Origin: Rivularia sp. MS3
Lineage (GTDB): Bacteria; Cyanobacteriota; Cyanobacteriia; Cyanobacteriales; Nostocaceae
Assembly: GCA_019192545.1 (NCBI GenBank)
Contig: JAHCMI010000001.1
Location: 372,001 to 436,000 of the forward strand
Reading direction: 5' to 3'
Length of the DNA stretch: 64,000 nucleotides
Numbering within the stretch: the first letter of the stretch is position 1; every line of letters begins with the position of its first letter. Shown piece by piece: positions 17,850 through 27,377 of the stretch. The notes below the pieces were generated by a model, which ran no database searches, was not told the DNA's origin, and saw only the letters and a list, made by a program, of their open reading frames with translations. Position numbers and translations under genes: made by a program.

Positions 17850-18347
17850 TCACTCCTCGATCAATTTAGATGCTAATGTATAAAATATTTCTTCTACATT
17901 CAATCCAGTTTTGGCACTGCTCTTAAACACAATCCACCCTTGATTTTCGATGGCTTCGATACTTTCCGCCTCTAATTCCCATTCATCTTGTAAATCCCAT
18001 TTATTTAAAACAACAATAAAAGGTACTTTACCGATAGAATCTTCTACTCGTTTTTGTAAATCTAAGGCTGTTTGTAACGTGCTTTTTCGCGTGCCATCTA
18101 TAACTAATAAATAACCAGATGAGCCTCTAAGATAAGAAGTTCTTAATTTCTGAAACTCGTCTTCTCCATATAAATCCCACAAAATTAAATTTACTTCTTG
18201 CTCTTTTACCTGTAGTAATTTTTTATCAATTTTCACCCCTACAGTGGTTTGATATTTTTCAGAAAATATGCTGTAAACATACTTTGCCACTAAGCTTGTT
18301 TTACCAGTGGCAAATGCACCCACCATACAGATTTTTTTCTGGAGCAT
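17850..18347 (-). CDS. Rab/Ras-like small GTPase
   Basis: The 165-residue product is a stand-alone G domain. G1 is G10-AFATGKTS, the switch I Thr lies in YQTTVGVKI (34-36), G3 is WD58-LYG-E62, G4 is NKWD (115-118) and G5 is SSAK (143-146). TTVGVKI and SYLRGSSGYLLVID are closer to eukaryotic Rab than to bacterial Era/Obg GTPases. The position of the Ras Gln61 is Glu. There is no C-terminal lipidation cysteine. It sits 11 bp downstream of the OmpA gene and 4 bp upstream of the sensor gene. It probably acts as a molecular switch; by analogy with MglA/MglB its partner may be the roadblock-like part of the OmpA protein. Confidence 0.88.
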   Translation of the reverse strand: MLQKKICMVGAFATGKTSLVAKYVYSIFSEKYQTTVGVKIDKKLLQVKEQEVNLILWDLYGEDEFQKLRTSYLRGSSGYLLVIDGTRKSTLQTALDLQKRVEDSIGKVPFIVVLNKWDLQDEWELEAESIEAIENQGWIVFKSSAKTGLNVEEIFYTLASKLIEE

Positions 18348-18358
18348 CTTATACCCCT

Positions 18359-20161
18359 TTATTGCACAACGTCGTCTATAATAACTTTGAATGAGACTCT
18401 GCGATTTATTTTTTTATCTTCTGGTGTTGATTCAGAGCGTAAAGTTTTTTGAGCGCCGAATGCTTTCGTAGAAAAGTTATTTCTATTGATACCTTGAGAT
18501 TGAAGATAAATGAAAATTTTCTGGGCACGATTTTGAGAAAGTTTGATATTTACTTTTTCGTCTCCTTCCGTATCTGTATGTCCTGCGATTTCAAGTTGCA
18601 CTTGTTTGTTGAGAGCTTTGCCTGCATCTATGAGATTTTGTAATTTAGATGACAATTTATCTAATTTTTCTGCTTCACCAGGTAAAAGTTGAGTTGTTCC
18701 TCGTTTAAACAGTAATATTGTCTCTTCAATTTCTTTTTTATAAGTATTAAGTTGATCGATATCTAAATCTTTTAATTTTTCATCTTGATATTCAGCAATA
18801 CCAATAATATACAGCGATGGTTTTTTGTCTCTTGCAGATTGTATCCATTGACTGGAAGCCGAACCCGTTGCTTGTAAAATACCACTTTCATCCAGCGTTA
18901 AATCAACTGTTTGAGGCTTATCGAGTAACTTAGAAGCTCTTTTGATGGCTATTTTTCGATCTAAAGAGATAAAAGGCTTCCATTGATGCACAACTGCTTT
19001 TGGATTCAGCTTAGATGCTTTAATCAGTGTATTTGGTTCTTTTGCGAGGGGATCGCGCATACCTGCAATCAAATATTTACCATTTCTTTTTTCGGCTTTA
19101 GTAACTACAATTCCAGGCTGCTCTCGCAAACTTTGTACGTAACTACCCCAACGTTTGTTACCTCGAATTGTGAAAAAACCCCAGCTACCTAATGCTAATG
19201 TCAGTATTCCTATAAAAACCCAAGTATAAAAATATTTATTTTGGCTCGGTGTTTCATAATGAGATTCCAGGCAAGCTTCTAAATATGGTTTACTAGCTTC
19301 AAAGGGCTTGGTATCTCCAGAAAAATTATTAATTTCTCGCCCAAATTTTAAATGTATTTTTTCAATGGCGTTTTGGAATATAATCCTTAAATCTTCTGGA
19401 GCATTTCCACGAATAATACCGGCTAAAACGCTTTTCGGTGCTTGTTCGATCCAAATAGTAAGTTCGCCAAATTCTAAAGTATTGAGTCCTTCATGGTTAG
19501 TTACGTTAAAAGAATCTTTAACAAAATCTTGAATCGCCGTCAACATCGCAGAAACTAAAGACGGATCTTGAGCCGCCACCTTTGATGCTACAAGATGCTG
19601 GATAATCAATCCGCTGTTTTTGTCAATCAGAAATACCTGCTCTACCCGATAAATCAGCGTTCGCAACAATACTACTTCTGCAAAAGACTTACCAGTTTGT
19701 TTGGCTTCAATTCTCCACTTCAAACTTTGTAGTGAAAGACTGTGTTCCAAAGCATAATTAAACGATTGCATCATCTCATCTAAAGCAGTAGCGATCGCCT
19801 TTCTGGTAGCTGGGCCTATAATTGGAAAAATCGCTTCGGAAAGTACGTTAATATCTTTTTTGATAGAAGATTGAATTGCTTGCTCAACGGTAGGAACAAA
19901 AGCTTCCGATAAGTTATCATCTTGCATTGTCCGCAAAACAACAGCTTCTGGAAGCATTTGACTGACATCTTCAGCATCTACTTGAGGATTATCAAGCTTT
20001 TCGTAAAATCGATGCAGCTTGGGTTCCTCGATTCCTAAAAGCAAACTCCGCAATTCGTTCAATTCACTCAATTCATCTAACTCGTTGGCTGCATTATTAT
20101 CTTCAATATGCTTATTATTTAATGATTCTTCCGCTAATCGATTCCCGTTTTTATCACTCAT
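18359..20161 (-). CDS. Trans-membrane OmpA-family protein with cytoplasmic roadblock-like region
   Basis: This 600-residue protein has no signal peptide. Residues 1-305 look cytoplasmic and include, at about 170-280, an alpha/beta segment (RVEQVFLIDKNSGLIIQHLV ... LNTLEFGELTIWIEQAP ... SVLAGIIRG) reminiscent of roadblock/longin folds. One TM helix follows at about 311-333. A periplasmic part then leads to a C-terminal OmpA domain (about 480-598) with the peptidoglycan-binding residues of AGHTDTEG and KKINRRVSF. It therefore links the cytoplasm to the cell wall. It is followed 11 bp later by the Rab-like GTPase gene. The roadblock assignment is by pattern only. Confidence 0.85.
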   Translation of the reverse strand: MSDKNGNRLAEESLNNKHIEDNNAANELDELSELNELRSLLLGIEEPKLHRFYEKLDNPQVDAEDVSQMLPEAVVLRTMQDDNLSEAFVPTVEQAIQSSIKKDINVLSEAIFPIIGPATRKAIATALDEMMQSFNYALEHSLSLQSLKWRIEAKQTGKSFAEVVLLRTLIYRVEQVFLIDKNSGLIIQHLVASKVAAQDPSLVSAMLTAIQDFVKDSFNVTNHEGLNTLEFGELTIWIEQAPKSVLAGIIRGNAPEDLRIIFQNAIEKIHLKFGREINNFSGDTKPFEASKPYLEACLESHYETPSQNKYFYTWVFIGILTLALGSWGFFTIRGNKRWGSYVQSLREQPGIVVTKAEKRNGKYLIAGMRDPLAKEPNTLIKASKLNPKAVVHQWKPFISLDRKIAIKRASKLLDKPQTVDLTLDESGILQATGSASSQWIQSARDKKPSLYIIGIAEYQDEKLKDLDIDQLNTYKKEIEETILLFKRGTTQLLPGEAEKLDKLSSKLQNLIDAGKALNKQVQLEIAGHTDTEGDEKVNIKLSQNRAQKIFIYLQSQGINRNNFSTKAFGAQKTLRSESTPEDKKINRRVSFKVIIDDVVQ

Positions 20162-20206
20162 CGGTAAAATTATCGGATCAATATATCAAAAATTAAATTT
20201 AAACAA

Positions 20207-20242
20207 AAAGTCATTCATCACAATATTTAAATGAATGACTTT
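20207..20242 (-). terminator. Stem-loop between coiled-coil and OmpA genes
   Basis: The perfect 12-bp stem AAAGTCATTCAT / ATGAATGACTTT has a 12-nt loop. Read on the minus strand it follows the coiled-coil gene by 9 bp and is trailed by a T-rich tail, so it looks like a terminator or attenuator placed inside the otherwise collinear cluster, 45 bp before the OmpA start. Confidence 0.7.
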
Positions 20243-20251
20243 GATGCAAAA

Positions 20252-20854
20252 TCATTGATTATTCAAACGCAATGCTAATTCAGAAAATAAAGCTGCTAAT
20301 TGAGTACGGTCAGTTTTTTCACTTTTTAATTCGTATGTTTCCCGTTCCAATAAAGCAACAATCTCTTGATATTTTTCTCGAATATCATCGTGTAAACTCT
20401 GAGATTGACTGAAAATTTGCTGACGTAACTCCCGCTGAGTTTTGCTTGCTTGTTCGTCAATTTCAACCATCTTCCTTTCTAAAGATTCAGCAAGCTTTCT
20501 TTGTTCTTCATTAATTGCTTTTATAGATTCATCGCGTTTTACCTGCTCGTTCTTTGCTCTAGAACTTAACGAATCTGCTTCTTCCTTAATATAATTTTCT
20601 AACGTATCCAGCCGCTTTTTAGTTTCATCCCTTAAATCATTACACTGCTTAACTAAACGCTCTTCTAAACGAGCAAATTTTTTATCCAATTCCCGCATTT
20701 GGGAACCAACTAAAATATCTCTTACTTTACTTAAGCTATTATTCTCGTGAATATCAGAATTACTATATCCGATAGGTTTATTTACATCTCTATTTGATAC
20801 GATTTGTCCGGCTTCCAGCGAAATGTTATGATTGTTTCCTTCCGAAGATTTCAT
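20252..20854 (-). CDS. Coiled-coil protein upstream of the OmpA/GTPase cluster
   Basis: The 200-residue protein is hydrophilic and from about residue 45 onward almost entirely heptad-like and charged (ELDKKFARLEERLVKQCNDL ... EQRKLAESLERKMVEIDEQA), so a long parallel coiled coil is likely. There is no signal peptide or membrane segment. It is the first gene of the minus-strand cluster leading to the OmpA, GTPase, sensor and kinase genes, separated from OmpA by a 90-bp gap with a stem-loop. It may be a cytoplasmic scaffold for the complex; this is inference from position. Confidence 0.75.
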   Translation of the reverse strand: MKSSEGNNHNISLEAGQIVSNRDVNKPIGYSNSDIHENNSLSKVRDILVGSQMRELDKKFARLEERLVKQCNDLRDETKKRLDTLENYIKEEADSLSSRAKNEQVKRDESIKAINEEQRKLAESLERKMVEIDEQASKTQRELRQQIFSQSQSLHDDIREKYQEIVALLERETYELKSEKTDRTQLAALFSELALRLNNQ

Positions 20855-21510
20855 ATTTCCTTCTAAATTCCTAATAAAAATTTTTCGTCCCGCAATCTTG
20901 TTTGCACCCTATCCAAACAGTCGTATTTAATTATACCTACATTCGTGGATAGATTGTCCCTTCAGCTTGTTAGCATCCTAAAATACTTGCATAAAAATCA
21001 TCCTCCTTAAGATTGACATTAGATTATACATTGGCAACAATGATTTTCACTACAAGTAATACAAATGTTATTAACGCCAGATTATCGAATTATTTTAATG
21101 TTCCTTTATCGCGTACTGTTTTTTATCATTTATTAGTTGTAGAATCAATGTTGCCGTATATACTGATTAAAACTGAAATCTTGTATTTAGAAATACTTAA
21201 TTTATTGTTACAAAAATGTTCGCTATCAAACAAAACTATTGAAAAGCAGTTGACTATATTTTTTAGCAGGTAAAATTAGAATTTAATATATATTTAAAAA
21301 TTGTAAGCATTCTATTTCGATTTATTTATATTAATTGTTTTTTATTGTCTGGGTTTTTCGGTAATGCATTAATGTGACAATTATGATAAAAGTTACAAAG
21401 TAATAATATATTTTGTAAAGAGATATATAAATAAATACGATAGTAAAATACTGTCATAACTCCATTACAATAAAAATAAACAAAATTAAAATATACTTAA
21501 GTTACATAGC
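20855..21510. other. Intergenic region between divergent signalling genes
   Basis: About 656 bp, AT-rich, carrying the divergent promoters of the coiled-coil/OmpA cluster and the kinase at 21511. An 86-codon ORF at 21013-21273 has composition typical of chance translation of AT-rich DNA and no recognisable ribosome site, so it is not called. No other structure was seen. Confidence 0.5.
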
Positions 21511-22707
21511 ATGAAAGATTTTAGTCAACCGCTTATAGAGAATAAAGAGAAAATTATAGAGAGATGGGTGAAAAAAGTTTGTGAGGACAGTCGAATTGAA
21601 AGCACTTATGGTTTATCTCGACCAGCTATAATAGATCATCTAGAACATGTACTTGCAGCATTAGCTATCATCCTTGCTCAAGATAAAAAAGATAATTTTG
21701 AGACGATAGTGGAGGCAAGCTTAAATCATGGGATTCTCCGTGCAGAGCAAGGTTTTGATGCTTCAGAAATTGCGAGGGAGTACCATCTATTTCGTCAAAT
21801 TATATTTTCAACAATTGAAGATTGCTTACTTCAAGCAACAGCAATAGAAATAATGGAAGCGATACGTTCCATTGATAGCGTAGTAGACGAAGCAATAGCT
21901 CGATGTTTTCAAAGTTATACACAGCAAAGAATTGAAGAATTAGAAAATTTGCAAAATCAATTAGCTCTGCACAATCAAGAATTGACTCGCTTTGCTCGTA
22001 CATCTCAAGACAATTTATCTTATTTAGCTCACGAAATTAAAACTCCTTTGACATCAATTATTGGATATTCCGATCTATTTTTACGAATACAAAAACAGAA
22101 ATCAGAGATAAAAAGCACTTATGGAAATTTAGAGCATATCGAACAGGTATTAACTAGTGGTAGAAAGCTATTACGCTTGATTAATAACGCATTGGAAATA
22201 TCTCGTTTAGAAACAGGAGAAACAAAACTAAAATTAGAACCAATTAATCCACGTGAAGTCATAGAAGAAGTGACTCATATGTTAAAACCTTCTTTAGGAA
22301 ATAAAAATATTAATATTAAAGCTAATCTTCATAAATCTCCTCAAGTAGTGGTTACGGATTCACTAAAACTACAGCAAATCATAACTAATCTTCTAAGTAA
22401 TGCAGTTCGCTATACCGAATCAGGAGAAATTGAAATTGCTTGCGAAACTATAGATGAGAATAGATGGAAGATTGTAGTTTCAGATACAGGAATAGGTATT
22501 TCTGAAGAAGAATTACTAAATATTTTTAATCCTTACTATCGTGTAGCTCCTAATATTACATCTTGTGTAATAGATGGTACTGGTTTAGGTTTAGCAATAG
22601 TTTCACAGCTGATAACAATAATTAAAGGTGAAATTATAGTTGAGTCTGAATTGGGGAATGGTTCAACTTTTACCGTTATCTTACCGTTGCAAATTCAGAA
22701 TAAGTAG
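21511..22707 (+). CDS. Sensor histidine kinase with RsbRD-like N-terminal domain
   Basis: The 398-residue soluble kinase begins with an RsbRD_N-type helical bundle (residues about 5-145: LIENKEKIIERWVKKVCED, REYHLFRQIIFSTIEDCLL), then a short coiled coil, a HisKA domain with His at about 174 (YLAHEIKTPLTSIIGYSDLF), and an ATPase domain with ITNLLSNAVRYTE, VVSDTGIGIS and GTGLGLAIVSQL. RsbRD domains are globin-like helical sensors. It is divergent from the OmpA/GTPase cluster and has no adjacent response regulator. The signal is unknown. Confidence 0.92.
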   Translation: MKDFSQPLIENKEKIIERWVKKVCEDSRIESTYGLSRPAIIDHLEHVLAALAIILAQDKKDNFETIVEASLNHGILRAEQGFDASEIAREYHLFRQIIFSTIEDCLLQATAIEIMEAIRSIDSVVDEAIARCFQSYTQQRIEELENLQNQLALHNQELTRFARTSQDNLSYLAHEIKTPLTSIIGYSDLFLRIQKQKSEIKSTYGNLEHIEQVLTSGRKLLRLINNALEISRLETGETKLKLEPINPREVIEEVTHMLKPSLGNKNINIKANLHKSPQVVVTDSLKLQQIITNLLSNAVRYTESGEIEIACETIDENRWKIVVSDTGIGISEEELLNIFNPYYRVAPNITSCVIDGTGLGLAIVSQLITIIKGEIIVESELGNGSTFTVILPLQIQNK

Positions 22708-22756
22708 AATCAATTGTCTTAATGTCTAATACATAATCCCCACCCGATTTAGTTGC

Positions 22757-23479
22757 TTAAATAAAACCCTCTTCCTCTAAATTAAGCAAAGCATTTTTAG
22801 CCGCTGCTTTTTTAGCTCCTTTTGTATTTTTACCCTTACCTTCTCCGTATTTTTTATTATCTACAAATACTTCAGCCAAGAATTCGGGAGCATGAGGTAC
22901 GCCACCCGTTTTTACAATCATATATTTGGGAAGATTGGGCGGGTTTTGCGGAATATGGCGTTGCACCCATACTTGAAACTGATTTATTGGATCTAGATTA
23001 GAACGAGATTCAACTATTTCTTCAGGAACTGAATCAAATAAAGGTTCAACAATATTTCGTAGCGCTTCAATATTAGAATTATTGTCAAGATAGTAAGCAG
23101 CAATCACTGCTTCAAAAGTGCTGCTAAGTAAATTCGGATTTCGATATCCTCCCTCACGAATAGCACCTTTACCCAGGCGCATTTTTTTATCTAAACCAAC
23201 TTCCAAAGCAAACCTCGACAATTGCTTTTCATCAACTAAGGCAGAGCGTCTACGGGTTAATTCATCTTCTCCAATATCTGGATGACGACGGTAGAGGTAA
23301 TCTCCACTTAAATAAGTTAATAAAGCATCGCCTAAAAACTCCAAACGTTCGTTATTATCGCCTTCATTCGGGTTTTCATTTACATAAGAGCGGTGAGTTA
23401 GGGCATTCAGCAAAAGCGAATTATTGTGAAAACTTTCGTTTTGGATGACTTCTACTAATTTCTCTTGTTTAGAAAGCAT
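22757..23479 (-). CDS. rnc: Ribonuclease III
   Basis: The 240-residue protein has the RNase III signature (NERLEFLGDALL with its acidic metal-binding residues, about 42-53), the second catalytic acidic stretch SSTFEAVIAAYYLD (about 117-130) and a C-terminal double-stranded RNA-binding domain with GEGKGKNTKGAKKAAAKNAL. It cleaves double-stranded RNA in rRNA processing and mRNA turnover. Filamentous cyanobacteria often have more than one rnc-like gene, so this may be one of several copies. Confidence 0.94.
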   Translation of the reverse strand: MLSKQEKLVEVIQNESFHNNSLLLNALTHRSYVNENPNEGDNNERLEFLGDALLTYLSGDYLYRRHPDIGEDELTRRRSALVDEKQLSRFALEVGLDKKMRLGKGAIREGGYRNPNLLSSTFEAVIAAYYLDNNSNIEALRNIVEPLFDSVPEEIVESRSNLDPINQFQVWVQRHIPQNPPNLPKYMIVKTGGVPHAPEFLAEVFVDNKKYGEGKGKNTKGAKKAAAKNALLNLEEEGFI

Positions 23480-24010
23480 TACTATTGATTTAGAGGAAAA
23501 TAATTATAAATTTTACTTCTGATATTGTTCTGCAATTTTTCGTCATATGCAGATATGCAGAAATTATTGTAATGAAACTTTATTTTTTACTGTTGAGTAT
23601 TTAAAGTCAGATATAAATCACTTCTTACACTATTCTTAATAAGCGCCTTGAAATAAATTCCCAGGCTTATAAGCAAAGTCTGATTTATCAGACTAGGTAT
23701 GCTTTTAAGGTAATGATAGTGCGTTTTGACGTACTTTGTATATTAGCCTTGTAAGCCGGAGGCTTTCTCGCAAAGAAATTAATACCTGTGATGTTTAAGC
23801 TTGATGAGAATGGTGCATTATTTAAGATAAATTTAACTTTTAACTAATAGATGAGCCTTGTAACTTTAGCTCCAGCTAACCTGTAGGCAATGAGCGGTTA
23901 ATAGGCAACAATACCGGTTTGAATTTCGCGTGTAGAAATTTTGAATTATATGAATCTGGTTTGGTAAGCTATAAAGTTAGACTTATTATTATATAAAAAT
24001 TATATAAAAA
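23480..24010. promoter_or_regulatory. Divergent rnc/chlD promoter region with an 18-bp palindrome
   Basis: The 530-bp gap contains the perfect palindrome AGTCTGATTTATCAGACT at 23677-23694, nested in a weaker AAGC ... GCTT pair. Just upstream of chlD the run TATAAAGT (about 23970) could be a -10 region. No ORF or known riboswitch was recognised. Confidence 0.4.
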
Positions 24011-26044
24011 ATGGCTGCATCCACTGTTAATTCTAGTTTTACTACCTTTCCCTTAACTGCTGTAGTTGGTCAAGAAGCGATTAAATTAGCTTTACTATTA
24101 GCAGCTGTCGATCCAGAATTGGGGGGAGTAGCGATCGCCGGACGTAGAGGAACCGCAAAGTCAGTGATGGCAAGGGCTATCCACGCTTTGCTACCGCCGA
24201 TTGAAGTTGTCAAAGACTCTATTAGTAACTGCAATCCCAATCAACCAGAAGAATGGGATGACGATTTATTATCTAGAGAGATTAAAGCTACAGAAGAAGT
24301 AGAAACCGAAATTATTCCCGCGCCATTTTTACAAATACCTTTAGGAGTCACCGAAGATAGACTTCTAGGTTCGGTAGATGTGGAAAAATCTGTTAAGCAA
24401 GGGGATACAGTATTTCAAGCGGGTTTACTCGCAGCAGCAAATCGCGGCGTGCTGTATGTAGATGAAATTAATCTTTTAGATGACCAAATTAGCAATCAAC
24501 TTTTAAGCGTACTATCCGAAGGGCGCAACCAAATCGAACGGGAAGGAATCAGCTTTCAACATCCCTGCAAACCGTTATTTATCGCTACCTACAATCCTGA
24601 AGAAGGAGATTTACGCGAACATTTATTAGATAGAATTGCTATTTCCCTTTCCGCAGACGGCGTTTTGGGATTAGACGATAGAGTACAGGCAGTAGAGCAA
24701 GCAATTGCTTATTCTCGTTCCCCTCAAGAATTTCTCCAGCAGTACGAAGACGATATTGATTCGATAAAAACTCAAATTGTCTTAGCAAGAGAATGGTTAA
24801 AAGAAGTTACCATCAGTAAAGAACAAATTACTTACCTAGTTGAAGAAGCTATTCGCGGCGGAGTGCAGGGACACCGAGCCGAATTATTTGCGGTACGAGT
24901 AGCCAAAGCATCCGCAGCCCTCGACGGTAGAAATAAAGTCAACCCCGAAGACTTGCGCCGTGCAGTCGAATTAGTCATAGTACCCCGCGCAACCGTAATT
25001 CAAACACCACCAGAAGAGCAACAGCAACCACCACCGCCACCACCACAAAGCCAAGACGAGCCAGAAGACGAATCGGAACAGGAACAAGACGAGCAGGAAG
25101 AACAAGAAGAAGACGAATCAAATCAAGAAGAACAAGAGCCACCAGGCATTCCCGAAGAATTTGTCTTCGATCCAGAAGGTGTAGTTTTAGACGAAAGCGT
25201 ACTTTATTTTGCTCAAACAGCCCAGCGTCAAGGCAACTCCGGAAGTCGCGGTTTAATATTTTCCGATGACAGGGGACGTTACATCAAACCCATGTTGCCC
25301 AAAGGAAAAGTTCGTCGCATAGCCGTAGATGCCACATTGCGAGCCGCCGCACCATATCAAAAAGCCAGACGACAAAGATATCCCGGTAGAAACGTCATTG
25401 TAGAGCAAGGGGATATTCGCGCAAAAAGATTAGCGAGGAAAGCCGGAGCATTAGTAGTATTCGTAGTAGACGCTTCCGGCTCAATGGCATTAAATAGAAT
25501 GCAGTCAGCCAAAGGAGCGGTAATGCAATTATTAACAGAAGCATATCAAAACCGCGACCAAGTAGCATTAATACCCTTCCGAGGAGAACAAGCAGAAGTA
25601 GTATTACCACCCACACGCTCAATTACCTTAGCCCGTACCCGTTTAGAAAAAATGCCTTGCGGTGGCGGTTCACCATTAGCTCACGGCTTAACCCAAGCCG
25701 CCCACGTCGGCTTAAACGCTCAAAGAAGCGGCGACATCGGACAAGTAGTTATAGTTGCAATTACTGACGGACGCGGTAACATTCCTTTGTCTCGTTCATT
25801 GGGAGAACCACAGGAGCCGGGAGTAAAGCCGGATATCAAAGCAGAATTATTAGAAGTAGCCGCCAAAATTCGCGCATTAGGAATTCAGTTGTTAGTTATT
25901 GACACCGAAAGTAAATTTGTGTCTACCGGATTTGCCAAAGAGTTAGCTAAGAATGCCGGAGGTAAATATTATCACTTGCCCAAAGCTACCGATAAAGCCA
26001 TCGCCGCCATGACAAAAGGTGCGATCGCAGATTTGAAAATGTGA
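24011..26044 (+). CDS. chlD: Magnesium chelatase ATPase subunit D
   Basis: The 677-residue protein carries an N-terminal AAA+ domain related to ChlI ([40 protein letters not shown]), a Pro-rich then acidic linker (about 336-385), and a C-terminal von Willebrand A domain with the MIDAS motif [13 protein letters not shown] (about 484). The length is standard for cyanobacterial ChlD. With ChlI and ChlH it inserts Mg2+ into protoporphyrin IX, the first step committed to chlorophyll. It is monocistronic here; neither chlI nor chlH is in the window. Confidence 0.97.
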   Translation: MAASTVNSSFTTFPLTAVVGQEAIKLALLLAAVDPELGGVAIAGRRGTAKSVMARAIHALLPPIEVVKDSISNCNPNQPEEWDDDLLSREIKATEEVETEIIPAPFLQIPLGVTEDRLLGSVDVEKSVKQGDTVFQAGLLAAANRGVLYVDEINLLDDQISNQLLSVLSEGRNQIEREGISFQHPCKPLFIATYNPEEGDLREHLLDRIAISLSADGVLGLDDRVQAVEQAIAYSRSPQEFLQQYEDDIDSIKTQIVLAREWLKEVTISKEQITYLVEEAIRGGVQGHRAELFAVRVAKASAALDGRNKVNPEDLRRAVELVIVPRATVIQTPPEEQQQPPPPPPQSQDEPEDESEQEQDEQEEQEEDESNQEEQEPPGIPEEFVFDPEGVVLDESVLYFAQTAQRQGNSGSRGLIFSDDRGRYIKPMLPKGKVRRIAVDATLRAAAPYQKARRQRYPGRNVIVEQGDIRAKRLARKAGALVVFVVDASGSMALNRMQSAKGAVMQLLTEAYQNRDQVALIPFRGEQAEVVLPPTRSITLARTRLEKMPCGGGSPLAHGLTQAAHVGLNAQRSGDIGQVVIVAITDGRGNIPLSRSLGEPQEPGVKPDIKAELLEVAAKIRALGIQLLVIDTESKFVSTGFAKELAKNAGGKYYHLPKATDKAIAAMTKGAIADLKM

Positions 26045-26081
26045 TGGGCATGGGGCATTGGGCATAGGGGATTGGTAATTT

Positions 26082-26401
26082 GTAGGTTGGGTTAGGCGCA
26101 CGAAGAAATTTGTTTTTAACCGGAAATTTGATTGCGCCGTAACCCAACATCTTTATCTTGAAAAAATTTTTATGATGATACTGCTTTATCCACAATCTTA
26201 GTTCGTAGGTTGGGTTGAGGAACGAAACCCAACATAATCTGGACAACTTAACGAAATAATTCAACTAAAAACATGATTAAAGACTCAACGAAACAACGTA
26301 CTTCATTCAAAAAATGTACATTAATCCCTGATGTTGGGTTACGACGCAATTTCATCGATTGGTTAATCATTAAATCTTTTCGTGCGTCTAACCCAACCTA
26401 C
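26082..26401. repeat. REP palindromes left of the RAYT transposase (three units)
   Basis: Units at 26082-26150 (GTAGGTTGGGTTAGGCGC ... GCGCCGTAACCCAACAT), 26205-26235 (a short unit, GTAGGTTGGGTT ... AACCCAACAT) and 26331-26401 (inverted, ATGTTGGGTTACGACGC ... GCGTCTAACCCAACCTAC). Each forms a hairpin by its own ends. Together with the units at 27082-27355 they bracket the transposase gene. Confidence 0.85.
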
Positions 26402-26497
26402 AACTACCATTCTTGTGGGATGGAGAGAACTTGACGGGGAGATGTTCTTCCAGTCAAAGTTCGGGGCATCCTTGCCCGTCCAAATCTACACCTACGA

Positions 26498-27040
26498 TTA
26501 TTCATTCCCCACCCAATCGGGAAATTCTAATTCTACTTCTGCACCCCAATCAATATCATAAATACCTCGTTTAACATCGCGATGAAAACTTGAATATTCC
26601 CAATCTTTTGGCGCTTGTACATATCCATGTCGCACTGGATTGTAATGAATATAATCTACATGGTAATTAAAATCTGCTTCGTCGCGGATTTGATGTTCCC
26701 AAAAACGACGTTGCCAAATTCCTTGTTCTTTTTTGCCCTGCCGGGATGCCGATATTTTTCCTTTATACTTTGGATGACATCGCCGACTAAAACCACCTTT
26801 AATTAAGCTCCAACGAATTGAAAAGTCATCATCATTCGGTGGTAAAGTCCAAATGCAATGTAAATGTTCGGGTAAAATTGCGATCGCGTCGATTGTAAAG
26901 GGATACTGCTTGATTACTTGTTTGAATATTTTTCTTAGCAATAGAATATTTTCTTCATCACACAAAAATTTGCGGCGATTCTGAGTTACAACCGTAAAAA
27001 AGAAAGTACCTCCTTCTATTTTGGCTCTACGGTATTCCAT
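26498..27040 (-). CDS. REP-associated tyrosine transposase (RAYT, Y1/HUH type)
   Basis: The 180-residue protein has the HUH-superfamily histidine motif EHLHCIW (about 59-65) and the Tyr-bearing YIHYNPVRHGYV (about 130-141). The intact length and the palindromes on both sides, which share GTAGGTTGGGTT and AACCCAACAT ends, fit RAYT proteins, single-strand nucleases that mobilise REP units. The MEYRR start has a T/A-rich upstream region without a strong ribosome site. No IS605-type accessory gene is present. REP mobilisation is family knowledge, not shown here. Confidence 0.9.
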   Translation of the reverse strand: MEYRRAKIEGGTFFFTVVTQNRRKFLCDEENILLLRKIFKQVIKQYPFTIDAIAILPEHLHCIWTLPPNDDDFSIRWSLIKGGFSRRCHPKYKGKISASRQGKKEQGIWQRRFWEHQIRDEADFNYHVDYIHYNPVRHGYVQAPKDWEYSSFHRDVKRGIYDIDWGAEVELEFPDWVGNE

Positions 27041-27081
27041 TTACTTGATGCATTGTATTCGGTATCATTTGAGTTATATTC

Positions 27082-27355
27082 GTAGGTTGGGTTGAACGGA
27101 GAGAAACCCAACATCCGTCATCTTAGAAAAAATCTATATCTGGTAATTCATTTTTAAACCAAAATATTGATGTTGGGTTACGACGCAATTTCATTAATCG
27201 GTTAATAATTTAATATTTTCATGCGTCTAACCCAACCTACGATTTATGCAATTTTATTTAATTTTGGATGAATTCAAAATATTGATGTTGGGTTACGACG
27301 CAATTTCATTAATCGGTTAATAATTAAATCTTCCCATGCGTCTAACCCAACCTAC
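27082..27355. repeat. REP palindromes right of the RAYT transposase (three units)
   Basis: Units at 27082-27115 (short, GTAGGTTGGGTTGAACGG ... AACCCAACATC), 27169-27240 and 27284-27355. The last two are near-identical direct copies (GATGTTGGGTTACGACGC ... GCGTCTAACCCAACCTAC) only 43 bp apart, suggesting recent tandem spread. The unit at 26331 on the other side is of the same type. Confidence 0.85.
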
Positions 27356-27377
27356 CTTTGACCTTTAACCTGATATT

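Noticed and set aside
21013-21273. 86-codon ORF in the region between the coiled-coil gene and the kinase
   Set aside because: AT-rich chance composition, no recognisable motif, no ribosome site, and it lies in a divergent promoter region.
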